A program made the position numbers and the translations under genes. From positions 1 through 51,916 of the forward strand of contig JAZQFS010000053.1 of assembly GCA_045539625.1 (NCBI GenBank): a DNA stretch of 51,916 nt, read 5' to 3'. The notes beneath the pieces are model-generated. The model worked only from the letters and a program-made list of their open reading frames with translations, made no database searches and was not told where the DNA came from. This DNA is from UMGS1387 sp045539625 (GTDB taxonomy: Bacteria; Bacillota; Clostridia; Oscillospirales; CAG-382). Of the stretch, positions 25,427 through 34,198 are shown in pieces. Each line of letters opens with the position of its first letter. Position 1 is the first letter of the stretch.

Positions 25427-27256
25427 TTACTCCTTGTTAAAATGCTTTATAATGTTGTCTGCAATGGTTTCGCTGATTCCCGAAACCTTGCACAATTCCT
25501 CTTTATCTGCCTGTTTTACGGCACTTACACTGCCGAAATGCTTAAGCAAGGATTTCGCCTTTGATTCGCCTATACCTTCGATTTCCGAAAGGGAAGAGCC
25601 TTTGACACTTTTACGCCGTGATGCGTCCATCCTTGAAAAGGTGTATCTGTGGACCTCCTCCTGTATTTTGTAAAAGAAGCTGAACATTTCTTTGTTTAAG
25701 GCAATACTTATTTCATTTACGCCGTCTGTAAGAGTTCTTGTCTTATGGTGCTCGTCCTTGACCATACCGAATACGGGTATATCAAGATTTAAGCTGCTAA
25801 CAACCTCTTTAACCGTGTTTACGTGACCTGAACCGCCGTCTATCAACAACAGGTCAGGCAGAGCGTTCATCGACTCGTCGTCCTCTTTGCCGATGTGCAG
25901 AAGTCTTCTCGTAAGAGCCTCCTTCATTGCACCGTAGTCGTCCTGTCCGTCGGTAGTTTTAATTGAAAAGCTTCTGTAGTCCTTCTTGGAAAACTTTCCG
26001 TCAATAAGAACAATCATTCCTGCATACATACTTGTAGTGCCTGAATTTGAAATATCGTAGCTTTCAATTCTCTCAGGCAAAACTTCGAGCCCCAACAGAG
26101 ATGCAACGCCCGCAAGCTGTTCTTCGTTGTGCGAGAGTATGGCAAGCTTTGTTGCAATTGCTTCCTTTGAGTTGCCGTCGGCGATGGTGCACAGAGCCTT
26201 TTTGTCGCCTCTTTCGGGACATTTCACATTAACTGCGTGCATTGAAAGCTCGGCAAGAGTATCACTCAGTATTTGCTGAGAATCGGGGGACAGTGAGAAA
26301 GAAATATATATATTTCTCGGTATCATATCATAGTTGTCGTAATATCTCAGACAAAGGTCGCACATCGCTTCCTCGTCACATATTTCATCGGGTGCTAGGA
26401 AAATACACTCCTTGTCTGATATAACACCGCCTCTGACCTTAAGAACGGTAACGCAGGACAGAGCATCTGTTTCGCAAAAACCAAAAACATCCTCTTCATT
26501 CTTGGGTGTTGATACAACAGCCTGCTTTTCGTGAAGTCTTCGTAAATTGTTGATGGTGTCTCTGTGCTTTGCAGCTTCTTCAAAACGAAGATTTTCCGAG
26601 GCTTCAAGCATCTTTTCCGTCAGCGATTTTACAGCCGCATCACAGTCGCCCTTGAGAAAATACTCAATCTGCTTTATTGCGTCCGAATAATCCCGGGGAG
26701 CAATATTTCCCGTACAGGGAGCAAGACAGTTGTCAAGATGGTAGCTGAGACAGGGACGGCATATTTGCTTTTGAAAAGTGAATTTCTTGTTGCAGTCGGG
26801 AATTCTGAAGGTTTTCTGAATTGTCTTTATTATATCATTGACAGCATAGGACGATGAAAAAGGTCCGAAATACTTTGCGTTTTTGTCATTTCTTCTTCGT
26901 GACAGCTCGATTTTCGGGTAACCGTTTTCCAAAGTCATTTTGATGTACGGATAAGTTTTGGCGTCCTTCAGCTTAATGTTGTACTTGGGGTTATGACGCT
27001 TTATAAGCTCGTTTTCAAGTACAAGCGCTTCATTTTCGCTTCTTGTGACGATAATGTCAAAATCATGGATGTTTGAAACAAGCTTCTGTGTTTTGATATT
27101 AAGACCTGACGAGTGAAAATAACTTGAAACTCTGTTTTTTAAACACTTTGATTTTCCGACATAAATAATTTTACCCTTGTCGTTTTTCATCAGATAAACG
27201 CCGGGCGACATAGGCAGGGTAGACAGCTTATCCGAAAACTGTGTACTTCGTTCCAA
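25427..27256 (-). CDS. uvrC: Excinuclease ABC subunit UvrC
   Basis: UvrC makes both incisions in nucleotide excision repair. The GIY-YIG domain is at the N-terminus (PGVYLMKNDKGKIIYVGKS), the UVR motif near residue 200, the RNase H-like C-terminal nuclease (ESYDISNSG, LLIDGGSGHVN), and the tandem helix-hairpin-helix at the end (IEGIGESKAKSLL, VSGISETIADNI). I chose TTG 27256, spaced correctly from AAAGGCGGTGA; the longer frame to 27298 would start inside the ptsH terminator. Length is 609. Confidence 0.95.
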   Translation of the reverse strand: MERSTQFSDKLSTLPMSPGVYLMKNDKGKIIYVGKSKCLKNRVSSYFHSSGLNIKTQKLVSNIHDFDIIVTRSENEALVLENELIKRHNPKYNIKLKDAKTYPYIKMTLENGYPKIELSRRRNDKNAKYFGPFSSSYAVNDIIKTIQKTFRIPDCNKKFTFQKQICRPCLSYHLDNCLAPCTGNIAPRDYSDAIKQIEYFLKGDCDAAVKSLTEKMLEASENLRFEEAAKHRDTINNLRRLHEKQAVVSTPKNEEDVFGFCETDALSCVTVLKVRGGVISDKECIFLAPDEICDEEAMCDLCLRYYDNYDMIPRNIYISFSLSPDSQQILSDTLAELSMHAVNVKCPERGDKKALCTIADGNSKEAIATKLAILSHNEEQLAGVASLLGLEVLPERIESYDISNSGTTSMYAGMIVLIDGKFSKKDYRSFSIKTTDGQDDYGAMKEALTRRLLHIGKEDDESMNALPDLLLIDGGSGHVNTVKEVVSSLNLDIPVFGMVKDEHHKTRTLTDGVNEISIALNKEMFSFFYKIQEEVHRYTFSRMDASRRKSVKGSSLSEIEGIGESKAKSLLKHFGSVSAVKQADKEELCKVSGISETIADNIIKHFNKE

Positions 27257-27285
27257 TTTTTTCACCGCCTTTCGCTGTAATAAAG

Positions 27286-27317
27286 AAAAAAGGAGCATTG
27301 CCTTTCGGCATTACTCC
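27286..27317 (-). terminator. Rho-independent terminator of ptsH
   Basis: On the minus strand an 11-bp stem (GGAGTAATGCC/GGCAATGCTCC, one mismatch) with a GAAA loop is followed by six T residues. It lies just upstream of uvrC, so uvrC is read by partial read-through or from an unseen promoter. Confidence 0.85.
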
Positions 27318-27337
27318 CGTTGACTGTGATTTTGATT

Positions 27338-27601
27338 TTATTCGGCAAAACCTGTAGCAATAAGAGCCGAAAGTTCTTCAACAGCTGTTTCTTCGTCGCT
27401 GCCGTCAGCAATTATTGTAATTTTTGTATCCTTGGCGATTCCAAGAGAAAGAACACCCAGAAGACTCTTTGCATTTGCACGTCTGTCACCGTTTTCAACC
27501 CATACAGAGCTCTTGAAAGTGTTAGCCTTGTGGATAAAGAAGGTAGCAGGTCTTGCGTGTAATCCTTCGGGATTTCTTACTTCAATTTCCTTTGAGAACA
27601 T
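27338..27601 (-). CDS. ptsH: Phosphocarrier protein HPr
   Basis: The 87-residue protein is HPr of the sugar phosphotransferase system. His15 in GLHARPAT is the phosphorelay residue, and Ser46 in NAKSLLGVLSLG is the HPr kinase site used in carbon catabolite control. Both are present, so it is HPr and not the His-less Crh. No ptsI is adjacent. GGAGGT precedes ATG 27601, and a terminator follows. Confidence 0.94.
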   Translation of the reverse strand: MFSKEIEVRNPEGLHARPATFFIHKANTFKSSVWVENGDRRANAKSLLGVLSLGIAKDTKITIIADGSDEETAVEELSALIATGFAE

Positions 27602-27645
27602 GGTTTATAAACCTCCAAAACTATCGACAATTAGAATATAGAAAT

Positions 27646-27674
27646 ATTTTAACAGAATTCTTTACAAAAATCAA
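27646..27674 (-). promoter_or_regulatory. Sigma-A promoter for ptsH
   Basis: Minus-strand TTGATT (27669-27674) and TAAAAT (27646-27651) are separated by 17 nt and lie about 45 nt from the start codon. Confidence 0.65.
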
Positions 27675-27732
27675 TAACAAATAATGAATTTTACAAAAAA
27701 TACAAAAAACCGCAATTTGTACAAAAGATACG

Positions 27733-27756
27733 TGACATTTCAATGCTATAATGTCA
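27733..27756 (-). terminator. Weak hairpin after the DUF4330 genes
   Basis: Perfect 7-bp stem TGACATT/AATGTCA with a 10-nt loop lies 23 bases past the second DUF4330 stop. On the minus strand only an interrupted T run (TATCTTTTG) follows, so termination is uncertain. Confidence 0.35.
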
Positions 27757-27779
27757 TTTGTGACAAAGAAAATGGAATT

Positions 27780-28241
27780 TTATTTGATTTTGGTAACCGT
27801 TCCGCTGAAAACAGCATTGTCAGTTTCAAGTTGAAGCACAGTGCCGGGTGCGACAAACATATTACCGGCAGCAAAAATCCCGTTGTTGTTTTCAACAACA
27901 TCCGCCTTGATTCTGATCACGGCATCTGCGCCGTCCGAAGTATAAACTATGTCAAATGCTTCTCCGTTTCTGATATATTGCTTGTCTGATTTTGTAACAA
28001 CTCCGTCAACAGTTCCAATCAAGGCACCGCTTGAAGATACTTTAACGGCGTCCCCTGAATTTAGTACAAGGGGCAAGGATTTACTGTCATCGTCAGCTAG
28101 AACATATATCGTTACTTTCTTTGCTTTGGCATTGAACAAATCCGAGCCGTTGGTTCCTGCTTTAATTGCAGCACCTGCTATAAAGAAAACAAGAGTTAAA
28201 ATAATTGCAATATCGAGTACGTTAAATCTGTGTTTCTTCAT
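27780..28241 (-). CDS. DUF4330-type membrane-anchored protein (second copy)
   Basis: The 153-residue protein has one N-terminal membrane segment (FNVLDIAIILTLVFFIAGAAI) and an extracellular beta-rich region resembling DUF4330. Its function is not known. It lies three bases after a longer paralogue with the same layout (short basic N-terminus, a NVLDI/NIIDI motif, one helix), so the two are a tandem pair. Both follow an O-antigen-ligase-like gene, which suggests a role in an envelope polysaccharide system, for example as periplasm-side partners. That role is inference. Confidence 0.65.
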   Translation of the reverse strand: MKKHRFNVLDIAIILTLVFFIAGAAIKAGTNGSDLFNAKAKKVTIYVLADDDSKSLPLVLNSGDAVKVSSSGALIGTVDGVVTKSDKQYIRNGEAFDIVYTSDGADAVIRIKADVVENNNGIFAAGNMFVAPGTVLQLETDNAVFSGTVTKIK

Positions 28242-28243
28242 AA

Positions 28244-28780
28244 TTAACCCTCACTTTCTGTGTCAGTTGATGCACTTATGCCATCTCTCTGACCGTATGA
28301 CGGTGAAATTTCCATAAATTCTTCAGCATATGAAACTGACACTATTTTTACATCAAAAGCAGCGTTCTTGTTGCTGAAATTTAATTCTGCACCTGTTTTT
28401 ATACTGCCTGAATAGTTTTCGGATACGGTAGATGCAATGATTAAAGTAACATCGTAAAGGTCGGGGTAATAAACATTTTCCTTAACTCCGTCAGCACTGT
28501 AATAGCTCTCGTAGGAATTAGTTAGAGTGACACTTGAAACCGTGCCGATAAATTCTCCGTTTGCGGTATTAAAAATTCTGTCACCCTTGCTTATTGAATT
28601 AGCATATTGCTCTTCAATCTTTTCGGCGTTAGCGCTTACGTATATGTTTTTTCTTGGCGAAAATCCGTCCTGAATTTTGTCGGCAAAGAGATATACCGAA
28701 ATAATTGCCGCAACAGCAATAGCCGCCACAACAAGAAGTATATCGATAATGTTGATTTTTATACTGTGTTTATTGTTCAT
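28244..28780 (-). CDS. DUF4330-type membrane-anchored protein (first copy)
   Basis: The 178-residue protein starts with a short basic stretch, INIIDILLVVAAIAVAAII as membrane anchor, then a beta-rich domain with GDRIFNTANGEFIGTVSSV, comparable to the GALIGTVDGVV segment of the next gene. It resembles DUF4330. The end is a low-complexity acidic tail. It is 11 bases from the upstream O-antigen-ligase-like gene, so the three are likely cotranscribed. Confidence 0.65.
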   Translation of the reverse strand: MNNKHSIKINIIDILLVVAAIAVAAIISVYLFADKIQDGFSPRKNIYVSANAEKIEEQYANSISKGDRIFNTANGEFIGTVSSVTLTNSYESYYSADGVKENVYYPDLYDVTLIIASTVSENYSGSIKTGAELNFSNKNAAFDVKIVSVSYAEEFMEISPSYGQRDGISASTDTESEG

Positions 28781-28791
28781 ATTACCACCTG

Positions 28792-30588
28792 TTATCTTTG
28801 TCTGTTGTTGTCAATGAAATCAGAGTTGACGCAATCATCTGCACAGCAGCCCAAACCGAGCATTACTGCGAAAAGTGCGGCAGCCGAAACGTGTGAAGTG
28901 AAGAACATTGTGAAAAACAGGAAAACAGCACACACACACGAAGCAAAAAGTCCCGATGACGCTGTGTCACATATCTGATTTTTGCCTTTATTTACTATTG
29001 CAAAACGCAGGTTTTTGGATATCAGATTACCTACCGTTGCAATGATGATTATTGATGCAGGTATTCCGAATGACAAAACAAGACTTATAAACGAAGTTTC
29101 GGGGTGCTGCAGTGAGCTGCTTCCTGCAACGGCATACGGCGCAACGGAAAGCCTGAAATTCTCACTTCCTATTCCGATACCGAAAAGCGGGTTGTCATAC
29201 AGCGCCGATGCAATTATGCCGAATGCGCTCTTTTCAAACATAGCTGACGAAGATTGAGCAACAGGCATGGGAGGCACAAAATGGGACGCTTTTAGCAACA
29301 GATGTGTTACAAGCGGGGTAAAGGGTAACAGCAACAGACTTTTAAAGTATCTGAAGCCAAGCACCAAAATCATTGAAAAAACGCACGCTGAAATAATTCC
29401 GATGTCTCTGTTTACCGCAATACAGAACAACTGCATAAGAACGGTGATACCGTACCTGAGTCGCGTGCCTGATTTTAAATTTCCCAAAAACAGTGAAAAG
29501 TTCAGCGGAAGAGTCATTGCAATTACTGCAAACGTGTGGCTGTCTGAATTTAAGAAATTGCCCAGAGACGAGGACAATCCTGCACCGTTAAAGCACCATA
29601 TATTAATAAGGTCTGCCATTGATGAGATGATGTAATATAGAATCACGACGAATGACAACAGTGCCGAAGAAACCGATATCAGCTTTACGCAGCCGTTGAA
29701 CAGAGAGATGGATTTAATCAGGTTTTTCACACAAAGATAAATTACTGTCACCGCAACAAATTTCAAAGAGTCGGTTATAGAGATAATTCCCGACTTTGTG
29801 AAAATTCCCGATACGAAAAAAATCAACGTGCAGGCAAACAGTATCTTTTCGTCTTTACCGAAGTAAAAGTGTCTTTTGCATCTCAGATATTTGTAAAGAA
29901 AAGAAAATGCCGTAAGCGCCGTAACAAGTATAACATATCTGTTTTCAAGTAAGGGCAGCATAAATGCGCTTGTAAGAATACCGCATTCAGGTCTGTTGAA
30001 AATTATCAGCGAGCAGACAAGAAGTGCCATATAAGACAGCACCGACACAGGTGACAGAAGTGCTGACACTATGCCGCACAGCATTCCGAGAAAAACTGCC
30101 GTAGAATAACTGTAGTACGGTACTTCACCCTTGCTTGAGGCTTTTAAAATCTTGCTGTCATAGCTTATCTCAAATTTCGACAGAAAAATACTTTTTGATA
30201 CTAATTCAGAAATACTTTTCTTTACAGGCAAAAATGTCAGCGAAAGAAGAAAAATCATAATAGCTGACAGGTTTATACCGTTGAAAAAGAAGGATAAACC
30301 GTTTCCCGAAACAAAAAATCGAAGACTGATTGATACAAGACTGAATACAGTCAAAAAAACACCTAGAACGGAAAGAGGGCAGGCAAGCAGACTGAGATAG
30401 AGCCGTTCAAGTGCACCTGCGATGAAGGAGCTTTCGCACATTGACGCAAAATACGACCTGATTTTAAGCATTGCACCTCTTACGCTGCTTTTTTCTTCAA
30501 CATTTATCCTGTCGCAGCTGCTGTCGTTGCAATCAGAGGTGTAATGACGTACAATTGCAGACTTGGAAAATCTGCTGTTATGTTTCAC
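28792..30588 (-). CDS. O-antigen ligase/polymerase-like polytopic membrane protein
   Basis: The 598-residue protein has about 12-14 membrane segments and a long extracytoplasmic loop near residues 425-490. The Wzy_C/O-antigen ligase hallmark NPLFGIGIGSENF and the later HPETSFISLVLSFG fit that superfamily. In Gram-positives such proteins polymerise or ligate cell-surface polysaccharides or teichoic-acid-like polymers. The GTG start at 30588 overlaps the trmD stop by 11 bases, with GGAGGAG inside trmD. A Cys- and Asp-rich N-terminal tail of about 60 residues is unusual. The substrate is unknown. Confidence 0.75.
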   Translation of the reverse strand: MKHNSRFSKSAIVRHYTSDCNDSSCDRINVEEKSSVRGAMLKIRSYFASMCESSFIAGALERLYLSLLACPLSVLGVFLTVFSLVSISLRFFVSGNGLSFFFNGINLSAIMIFLLSLTFLPVKKSISELVSKSIFLSKFEISYDSKILKASSKGEVPYYSYSTAVFLGMLCGIVSALLSPVSVLSYMALLVCSLIIFNRPECGILTSAFMLPLLENRYVILVTALTAFSFLYKYLRCKRHFYFGKDEKILFACTLIFFVSGIFTKSGIISITDSLKFVAVTVIYLCVKNLIKSISLFNGCVKLISVSSALLSFVVILYYIISSMADLINIWCFNGAGLSSSLGNFLNSDSHTFAVIAMTLPLNFSLFLGNLKSGTRLRYGITVLMQLFCIAVNRDIGIISACVFSMILVLGFRYFKSLLLLPFTPLVTHLLLKASHFVPPMPVAQSSSAMFEKSAFGIIASALYDNPLFGIGIGSENFRLSVAPYAVAGSSSLQHPETSFISLVLSFGIPASIIIIATVGNLISKNLRFAIVNKGKNQICDTASSGLFASCVCAVFLFFTMFFTSHVSAAALFAVMLGLGCCADDCVNSDFIDNNRQR

Positions 30589-31342
30589 TTTTCAGCTCCT
30601 CCTTTCTTTGGCTTTGCTTTAATTGTTCAAGGTAAAGAATGTCGCTCTTTGTAAGTGTGGGATTGTTTTTTAGTAAGTCGGGACGGTGACGGAGCGTTGC
30701 TTCAAGAGCTTTTTTTCGTCTCCAAGCATAAATATCCTTGTGGTTGCCTCCGAGGAGTACCTCGGGAACGGCTCTGCCTTCGTAAACGGCAGGCTTTGTA
30801 TATTGCGGATACTCCAAAAGTCCGCCTGCTATGCTTTCGTCCTCGTAGCAAACGGAATCGGCGAGAACGCCGGGAATAAGACGGGACACAGCATCTATAA
30901 TCATTGCTGCGGGAAGCTCTCCGCCCGTAAGTACAAAATCGCCTATTGAAATAAGCTCATCAACTATCATTTCTTCTGCACGTACGTCAATTCCTTCGTA
31001 GTGCCCGCAAAGCAAAACTATATTGTCGTATCGGGACAGCTCAAGAGCTTTGCCGTGGTCGAATTTTTTGCCCTTGGGAGAAAGATAAATAACCTTGGTC
31101 CTGCCTGAAAGCTCGTTTTTGAAGCTTTTATAGCAATCAACTATCGGCTGCACCGTCATAAGCATACCCATGCCGCCTCCGTAAGGAGTATCATCTACCT
31201 TGCGGTGCTTGTCAAGGGTAAAATCTCTTATATCGTGAGACCTGACTTCAATCACACCGTTTTCCTGAGCACGGCCGATTATGCTTGACGAGCATATGCC
31301 GTCAATAAGCTCCGGAAACAGCGTCATAACATCAAAGCGCAT
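30578..31342 (-). CDS. trmD: tRNA (guanine37-N1)-methyltransferase TrmD
   Basis: TrmD methylates G37 of tRNAs and prevents frameshifting. The 254-residue protein has the SPOUT-knot motifs LSPKGKKFD, LLCGHYEGIDVR and GDFVLTGGELPA with the trefoil knot, then the C-terminal helical domain. It shares one base with rimM upstream, the usual pair. The 3' part contains the ribosome site for the membrane protein gene that follows. Confidence 0.97.
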   Translation of the reverse strand: MRFDVMTLFPELIDGICSSSIIGRAQENGVIEVRSHDIRDFTLDKHRKVDDTPYGGGMGMLMTVQPIVDCYKSFKNELSGRTKVIYLSPKGKKFDHGKALELSRYDNIVLLCGHYEGIDVRAEEMIVDELISIGDFVLTGGELPAAMIIDAVSRLIPGVLADSVCYEDESIAGGLLEYPQYTKPAVYEGRAVPEVLLGGNHKDIYAWRRKKALEATLRHRPDLLKNNPTLTKSDILYLEQLKQSQRKEELKSET

Positions 31343-31863
31343 TATCTGATTTCCTCCGCATCATCAAATATGCCCTGAATGGGTTTTACAAATACGCCCT
31401 TATCCGTGTCTATGGATACAATCATATCCTTGACAGCAGGAAGCATATAGGTTTCACTGCCGTTTTTGACGGTGTATATGTCTGATGCACCGTAATTTGT
31501 CACATCTTGTATCTTACCGTAAATCTTACCGTTTTCAGCATCAATTACGTCAAGACCTATAAGGTCGGCGATAAAAACACTTTCTTCACTCTTCTTAACA
31601 TCATGTCTTGAAACGTACAAAAGCTTGTTTCTCATCTCATCTGCTTTTTCAGCACTGTCAATGCCTTCCAGCTTGATATACAGAAAGCCTTTGTAGCTTT
31701 TGATTGAAATAACGTTATATGATACTGTTCCGTTTTCGTCTGTGTATAACACCTTTGCCGAGTCAATGGAGGAGGTGCTGTCGCAATAGCAGTCAACCTT
31801 CAGTTCTCCGCCGATTCCTCGCTTGTTGATTATTTTACCGCATTCAAGATATTGTTTTTTCAT
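31342..31863 (-). CDS. rimM: 16S rRNA processing protein RimM
   Basis: RimM assists 30S head assembly. The 173-residue protein has the N-terminal RimM barrel (GKIINKRGIGGELKVD) and the C-terminal PRC-barrel (LIGLDVIDAENGKIYGKIQDV, LPAVKDMIVSID). It is the first gene of an operon with trmD and has a strong promoter just upstream. The rpsP and KH-protein genes often found ahead of it are not here. Confidence 0.93.
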   Translation of the reverse strand: MKKQYLECGKIINKRGIGGELKVDCYCDSTSSIDSAKVLYTDENGTVSYNVISIKSYKGFLYIKLEGIDSAEKADEMRNKLLYVSRHDVKKSEESVFIADLIGLDVIDAENGKIYGKIQDVTNYGASDIYTVKNGSETYMLPAVKDMIVSIDTDKGVFVKPIQGIFDDAEEIR

Positions 31864-31894
31864 AAAATCACCGTTATCTTCATTAAATTAATAT

Positions 31895-31923
31895 ATTATA
31901 TCACATTATGACGGAAAAGTCAA
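31895..31923 (-). promoter_or_regulatory. Sigma-A promoter for rimM-trmD operon
   Basis: Minus-strand TTGACT (31918-31923) and TATAAT (31895-31900) with a 17-nt spacer. The -35 box overlaps the stop codon of the upstream FkbM gene. GGTGAT precedes the rimM start. Confidence 0.82.
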
Positions 31924-32996
31924 ATCTTTACATACACATTAGTGTCCCATGCAGGAAAATATCTAAAATGACGGATATAAACATTGCAATTTCCGTACAT
32001 TTCATAAAGCTTTAAGGGGATAGCAAACATATCCTCGTTTCTATGATAAAGAGCACACGAGATACACGGCTTATACAGCCTTATCGTATTTTCAAGTCCT
32101 GATATTACTTTGCTGTCAGAGCCTTCGGCATCGATGTTTATAAAATCTACCTTGCTGTCAATATAGCTGTCAACGGCATCTGCTTGTACAGAAACGGACT
32201 TTGCATTTTTGTGACTGGTAGTTCCTGCACTGTTTCGTCCTGAACGGGAATAGAAGGTGAGAACTTCATTTTTGTCCCAAGCGGCAATGTTATAAAGATA
32301 GTCGGTTGGAATTCCGTTTTCTTCGGCGTATCTGCACAGCTTGGCATAATTTCTACCGTCAGGTTCAAATGCCGTGATTTTGCCGCATGAGCCCGAGTAG
32401 CTGAGATATTCTCTAATTGTATCGCCGTTGTATGCTCCTATATCCACGAAATGACCGTCGGGCTTTGGATGAATAATGTTTTTGTATGCTTCAGCTACGT
32501 CGCTTTCGGCATTTTCAAGATATTCAATCTTTCCTGTCATCTTGCCGAGAATGAGGTTTACATAATTGAATTTTGATTTTTCATCGGAAAGTAGGTCGTA
32601 TACTTTTTGAAAATTGCCGATGTTTTCAAGAACGAATTGCTTGTCAAAGAGTCCCTCGCCGAAGACAGGAACATCGGGACAGTAAAGCTCGTATTCCGAA
32701 GCGATTCTTTTGATGTTATCCAATACATCGTCGAGACTTGATGCAAAGCTCATAAGGACAATGGGATTATCGTAGACCTTCAGAGCCTCGGAAAAGGTTG
32801 TTACCTCAAATCCTCTGAAGATTTTCTTTTTTGCAAAACCGTCGCTTGCAAAAACGCCGCTGACTTTTATGCCTTTGCTATCACATACGTCAAGCACTTT
32901 GTCCGCTCCGTCGCCCATACCGTAAAGCAATATGGGCTTTTCGGCTTTTGTAAGCTTTGACCATAAATCTTCTTGCATCAATATTTTATCAATCAT
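31920..32996 (-). CDS. FkbM-family SAM-dependent methyltransferase
   Basis: The 358-residue protein has an N-terminal domain of about 150 residues with a nucleotide-fold look (ILLYGMGDGADKVLDVCDSKGIKVSGVF) and a C-terminal FkbM methyltransferase domain. Motifs are VDIGAYNGDTIREYL (SAM loop), TAFEPDG and VDFINIDAEGSD. FkbM enzymes O-methylate sugars and natural products; the substrate is not visible. The start is ATG 32996, after TGAGGT; the in-frame GTG 33008 lies on that site. It has its own promoter. Confidence 0.82.
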   Translation of the reverse strand: MIDKILMQEDLWSKLTKAEKPILLYGMGDGADKVLDVCDSKGIKVSGVFASDGFAKKKIFRGFEVTTFSEALKVYDNPIVLMSFASSLDDVLDNIKRIASEYELYCPDVPVFGEGLFDKQFVLENIGNFQKVYDLLSDEKSKFNYVNLILGKMTGKIEYLENAESDVAEAYKNIIHPKPDGHFVDIGAYNGDTIREYLSYSGSCGKITAFEPDGRNYAKLCRYAEENGIPTDYLYNIAAWDKNEVLTFYSRSGRNSAGTTSHKNAKSVSVQADAVDSYIDSKVDFINIDAEGSDSKVISGLENTIRLYKPCISCALYHRNEDMFAIPLKLYEMYGNCNVYIRHFRYFPAWDTNVYVKI

Positions 32997-33026
32997 CGTT
33001 AACCTCACAAAGCTGTAGTTTTACAT

Positions 33027-33055
33027 ATTATACACCCGTTTCAATCAAAAGTAAA
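33027..33055 (-). promoter_or_regulatory. Sigma-A promoter for the FkbM methyltransferase
   Basis: Minus-strand TTTACT (33050-33055) and perfect TATAAT (33027-33032) with a 17-nt spacer. Confidence 0.7.
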
Positions 33056-33319
33056 GTCTTTTTGTATGCAGAAAAAACTGCCTAACAGAACAGGGAAGAG
33101 CAACGCAGGAGCGTACCTTTTGTTGATTGTGCATAAACGCAGCACGACAGGTCGTTTTTTTGTTCGCTGTGAAGAAAATTGTGACACGATATATTGACAT
33201 GGTTTTGACAGTCAACCACATTATGTAGATTTACATAACTAAGTTTACAAGTTTACATAACACGGTTTACATAATTCATAGTCAAAATCAACGAAAATTA
33301 TCAAATATCTCAAAAGCAC
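33056..33319. other. Intergenic region with XerD-arm-like repeats
   Basis: About 370 bases separate the divergent FkbM and proC genes. No gene is visible. At 33221-33238 an inverted repeat TTATGTA-gatt-TACATAA occurs. TTTACATAA recurs at 33230, 33252 and 33266, with a partial TTTACAA at 33244. AGTTTACATAA (33250-33260) equals the reverse complement of the usual XerD arm of Firmicutes dif sites. They may be binding sites for a Xer-type protein or for a regulator of proC. Confidence 0.45.
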
Positions 33320-33348
33320 TTGAAATTTGGGATTAAAAGTATTATTAT
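33320..33348 (+). promoter_or_regulatory. Sigma-A-like promoter for proC
   Basis: TTGAAA and TATTAT with a 17-nt spacer, about 30 nt upstream of the start codon. An alternative TATATT at 33346 would give a 20-nt spacer. Confidence 0.5.
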
Positions 33349-33379
33349 ATTTAAGCATCACTTAAGGCAGGTAATTATT

Positions 33380-34183
33380 ATGACAATATCTTTTATCGGT
33401 GCAGGCAATATGGCATCGGCTATTATAAAATCAGTTGTTACATCTGGCAGAATTAAACCCTGTGACATTTTTGTATATGACAAATTTGAAGAAAAAGCAG
33501 CGGAGCTTTCAAAGCTTGGCGTAACTGTATGCAAAACGCTGAGCGATGTCTGTGCATCTTCAAACAAAATTCTTTTAGCGGTTAAACCTCAGGACTACGA
33601 AGGGCTGCTTTGCGACATAAAAGATTGCTGCAGCGAGCTTTCGTGTAAAATGTTTATTTCAATTGCTGCAGCAATAAGCTGTGAATATATTTGCAAGATG
33701 CTGGGCGCTGATTTACCCGTTGTCAGAGTAATGCCGAATACACCTGTTATGCTTGGTGTGGGTGCTACGGCAATTTCTCGAAACAGCCTTGTTTCAGACA
33801 AGGAATACTCTGCTATCTGCGGCCTTTTTGCCGTTTCGGGCTGTGTAGTATCTCTTGATGAGAGTCTTATGAACAGCGTTATCAGTGTCAATTCTTCCAG
33901 TCCTGTTTATCTTTATATGCTTGCAAAGGCCATGATTGACGGCGGCGTGGGTCAAGGACTAAGTGAAAAAGCAAGTACCGAGCTTGTATACAATGCTCTT
34001 AAAGGCTCGTGTGAGATGCTTATGAAATCAGGAAAATCCCCCGACGAGCTTATTCGCATGGTGGCTTCTCCGGGCGGAACTACCCTTGCAGCTATATCTT
34101 CTTTGGAAGAAAACGAATTTTATAAAATAATTAACGAGGCGATGCTTGCCTGCACAAAACGTGCCGAGGAGCTTGCCAGATGA
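33380..34183 (+). CDS. proC: Pyrroline-5-carboxylate reductase
   Basis: ProC makes proline from pyrroline-5-carboxylate with NAD(P)H. The Rossmann start MTISFIGAGNMASAIIKS, the AVKPQ motif, RVMPNTPVMLGVG and the C-terminal GGVGQGLSEKAS and VASPGGTTLAA signature are all present; 267 residues is normal. The start is ATG 33380 behind AAGGCAGG; the longer in-frame extension would include promoter DNA. A Xer-like gene follows after 15 bases. Confidence 0.96.
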   Translation: MTISFIGAGNMASAIIKSVVTSGRIKPCDIFVYDKFEEKAAELSKLGVTVCKTLSDVCASSNKILLAVKPQDYEGLLCDIKDCCSELSCKMFISIAAAISCEYICKMLGADLPVVRVMPNTPVMLGVGATAISRNSLVSDKEYSAICGLFAVSGCVVSLDESLMNSVISVNSSSPVYLYMLAKAMIDGGVGQGLSEKASTELVYNALKGSCEMLMKSGKSPDELIRMVASPGGTTLAAISSLEENEFYKIINEAMLACTKRAEELAR

Positions 34184-34198
34184 TATACGGAGTAAATA

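Noticed and set aside
27257..27298. Longer N-terminus of UvrC starting at 27298
   Set aside because: The extension would begin inside the ptsH terminator hairpin; TTG 27256 has a strong ribosome site.
33116..33167. Possible small RNA or terminator (ACGACAGGTCGT followed by T7) between the FkbM and proC genes
   Set aside because: The stem is only four base pairs and no promoter with correct spacing precedes it on the plus strand.
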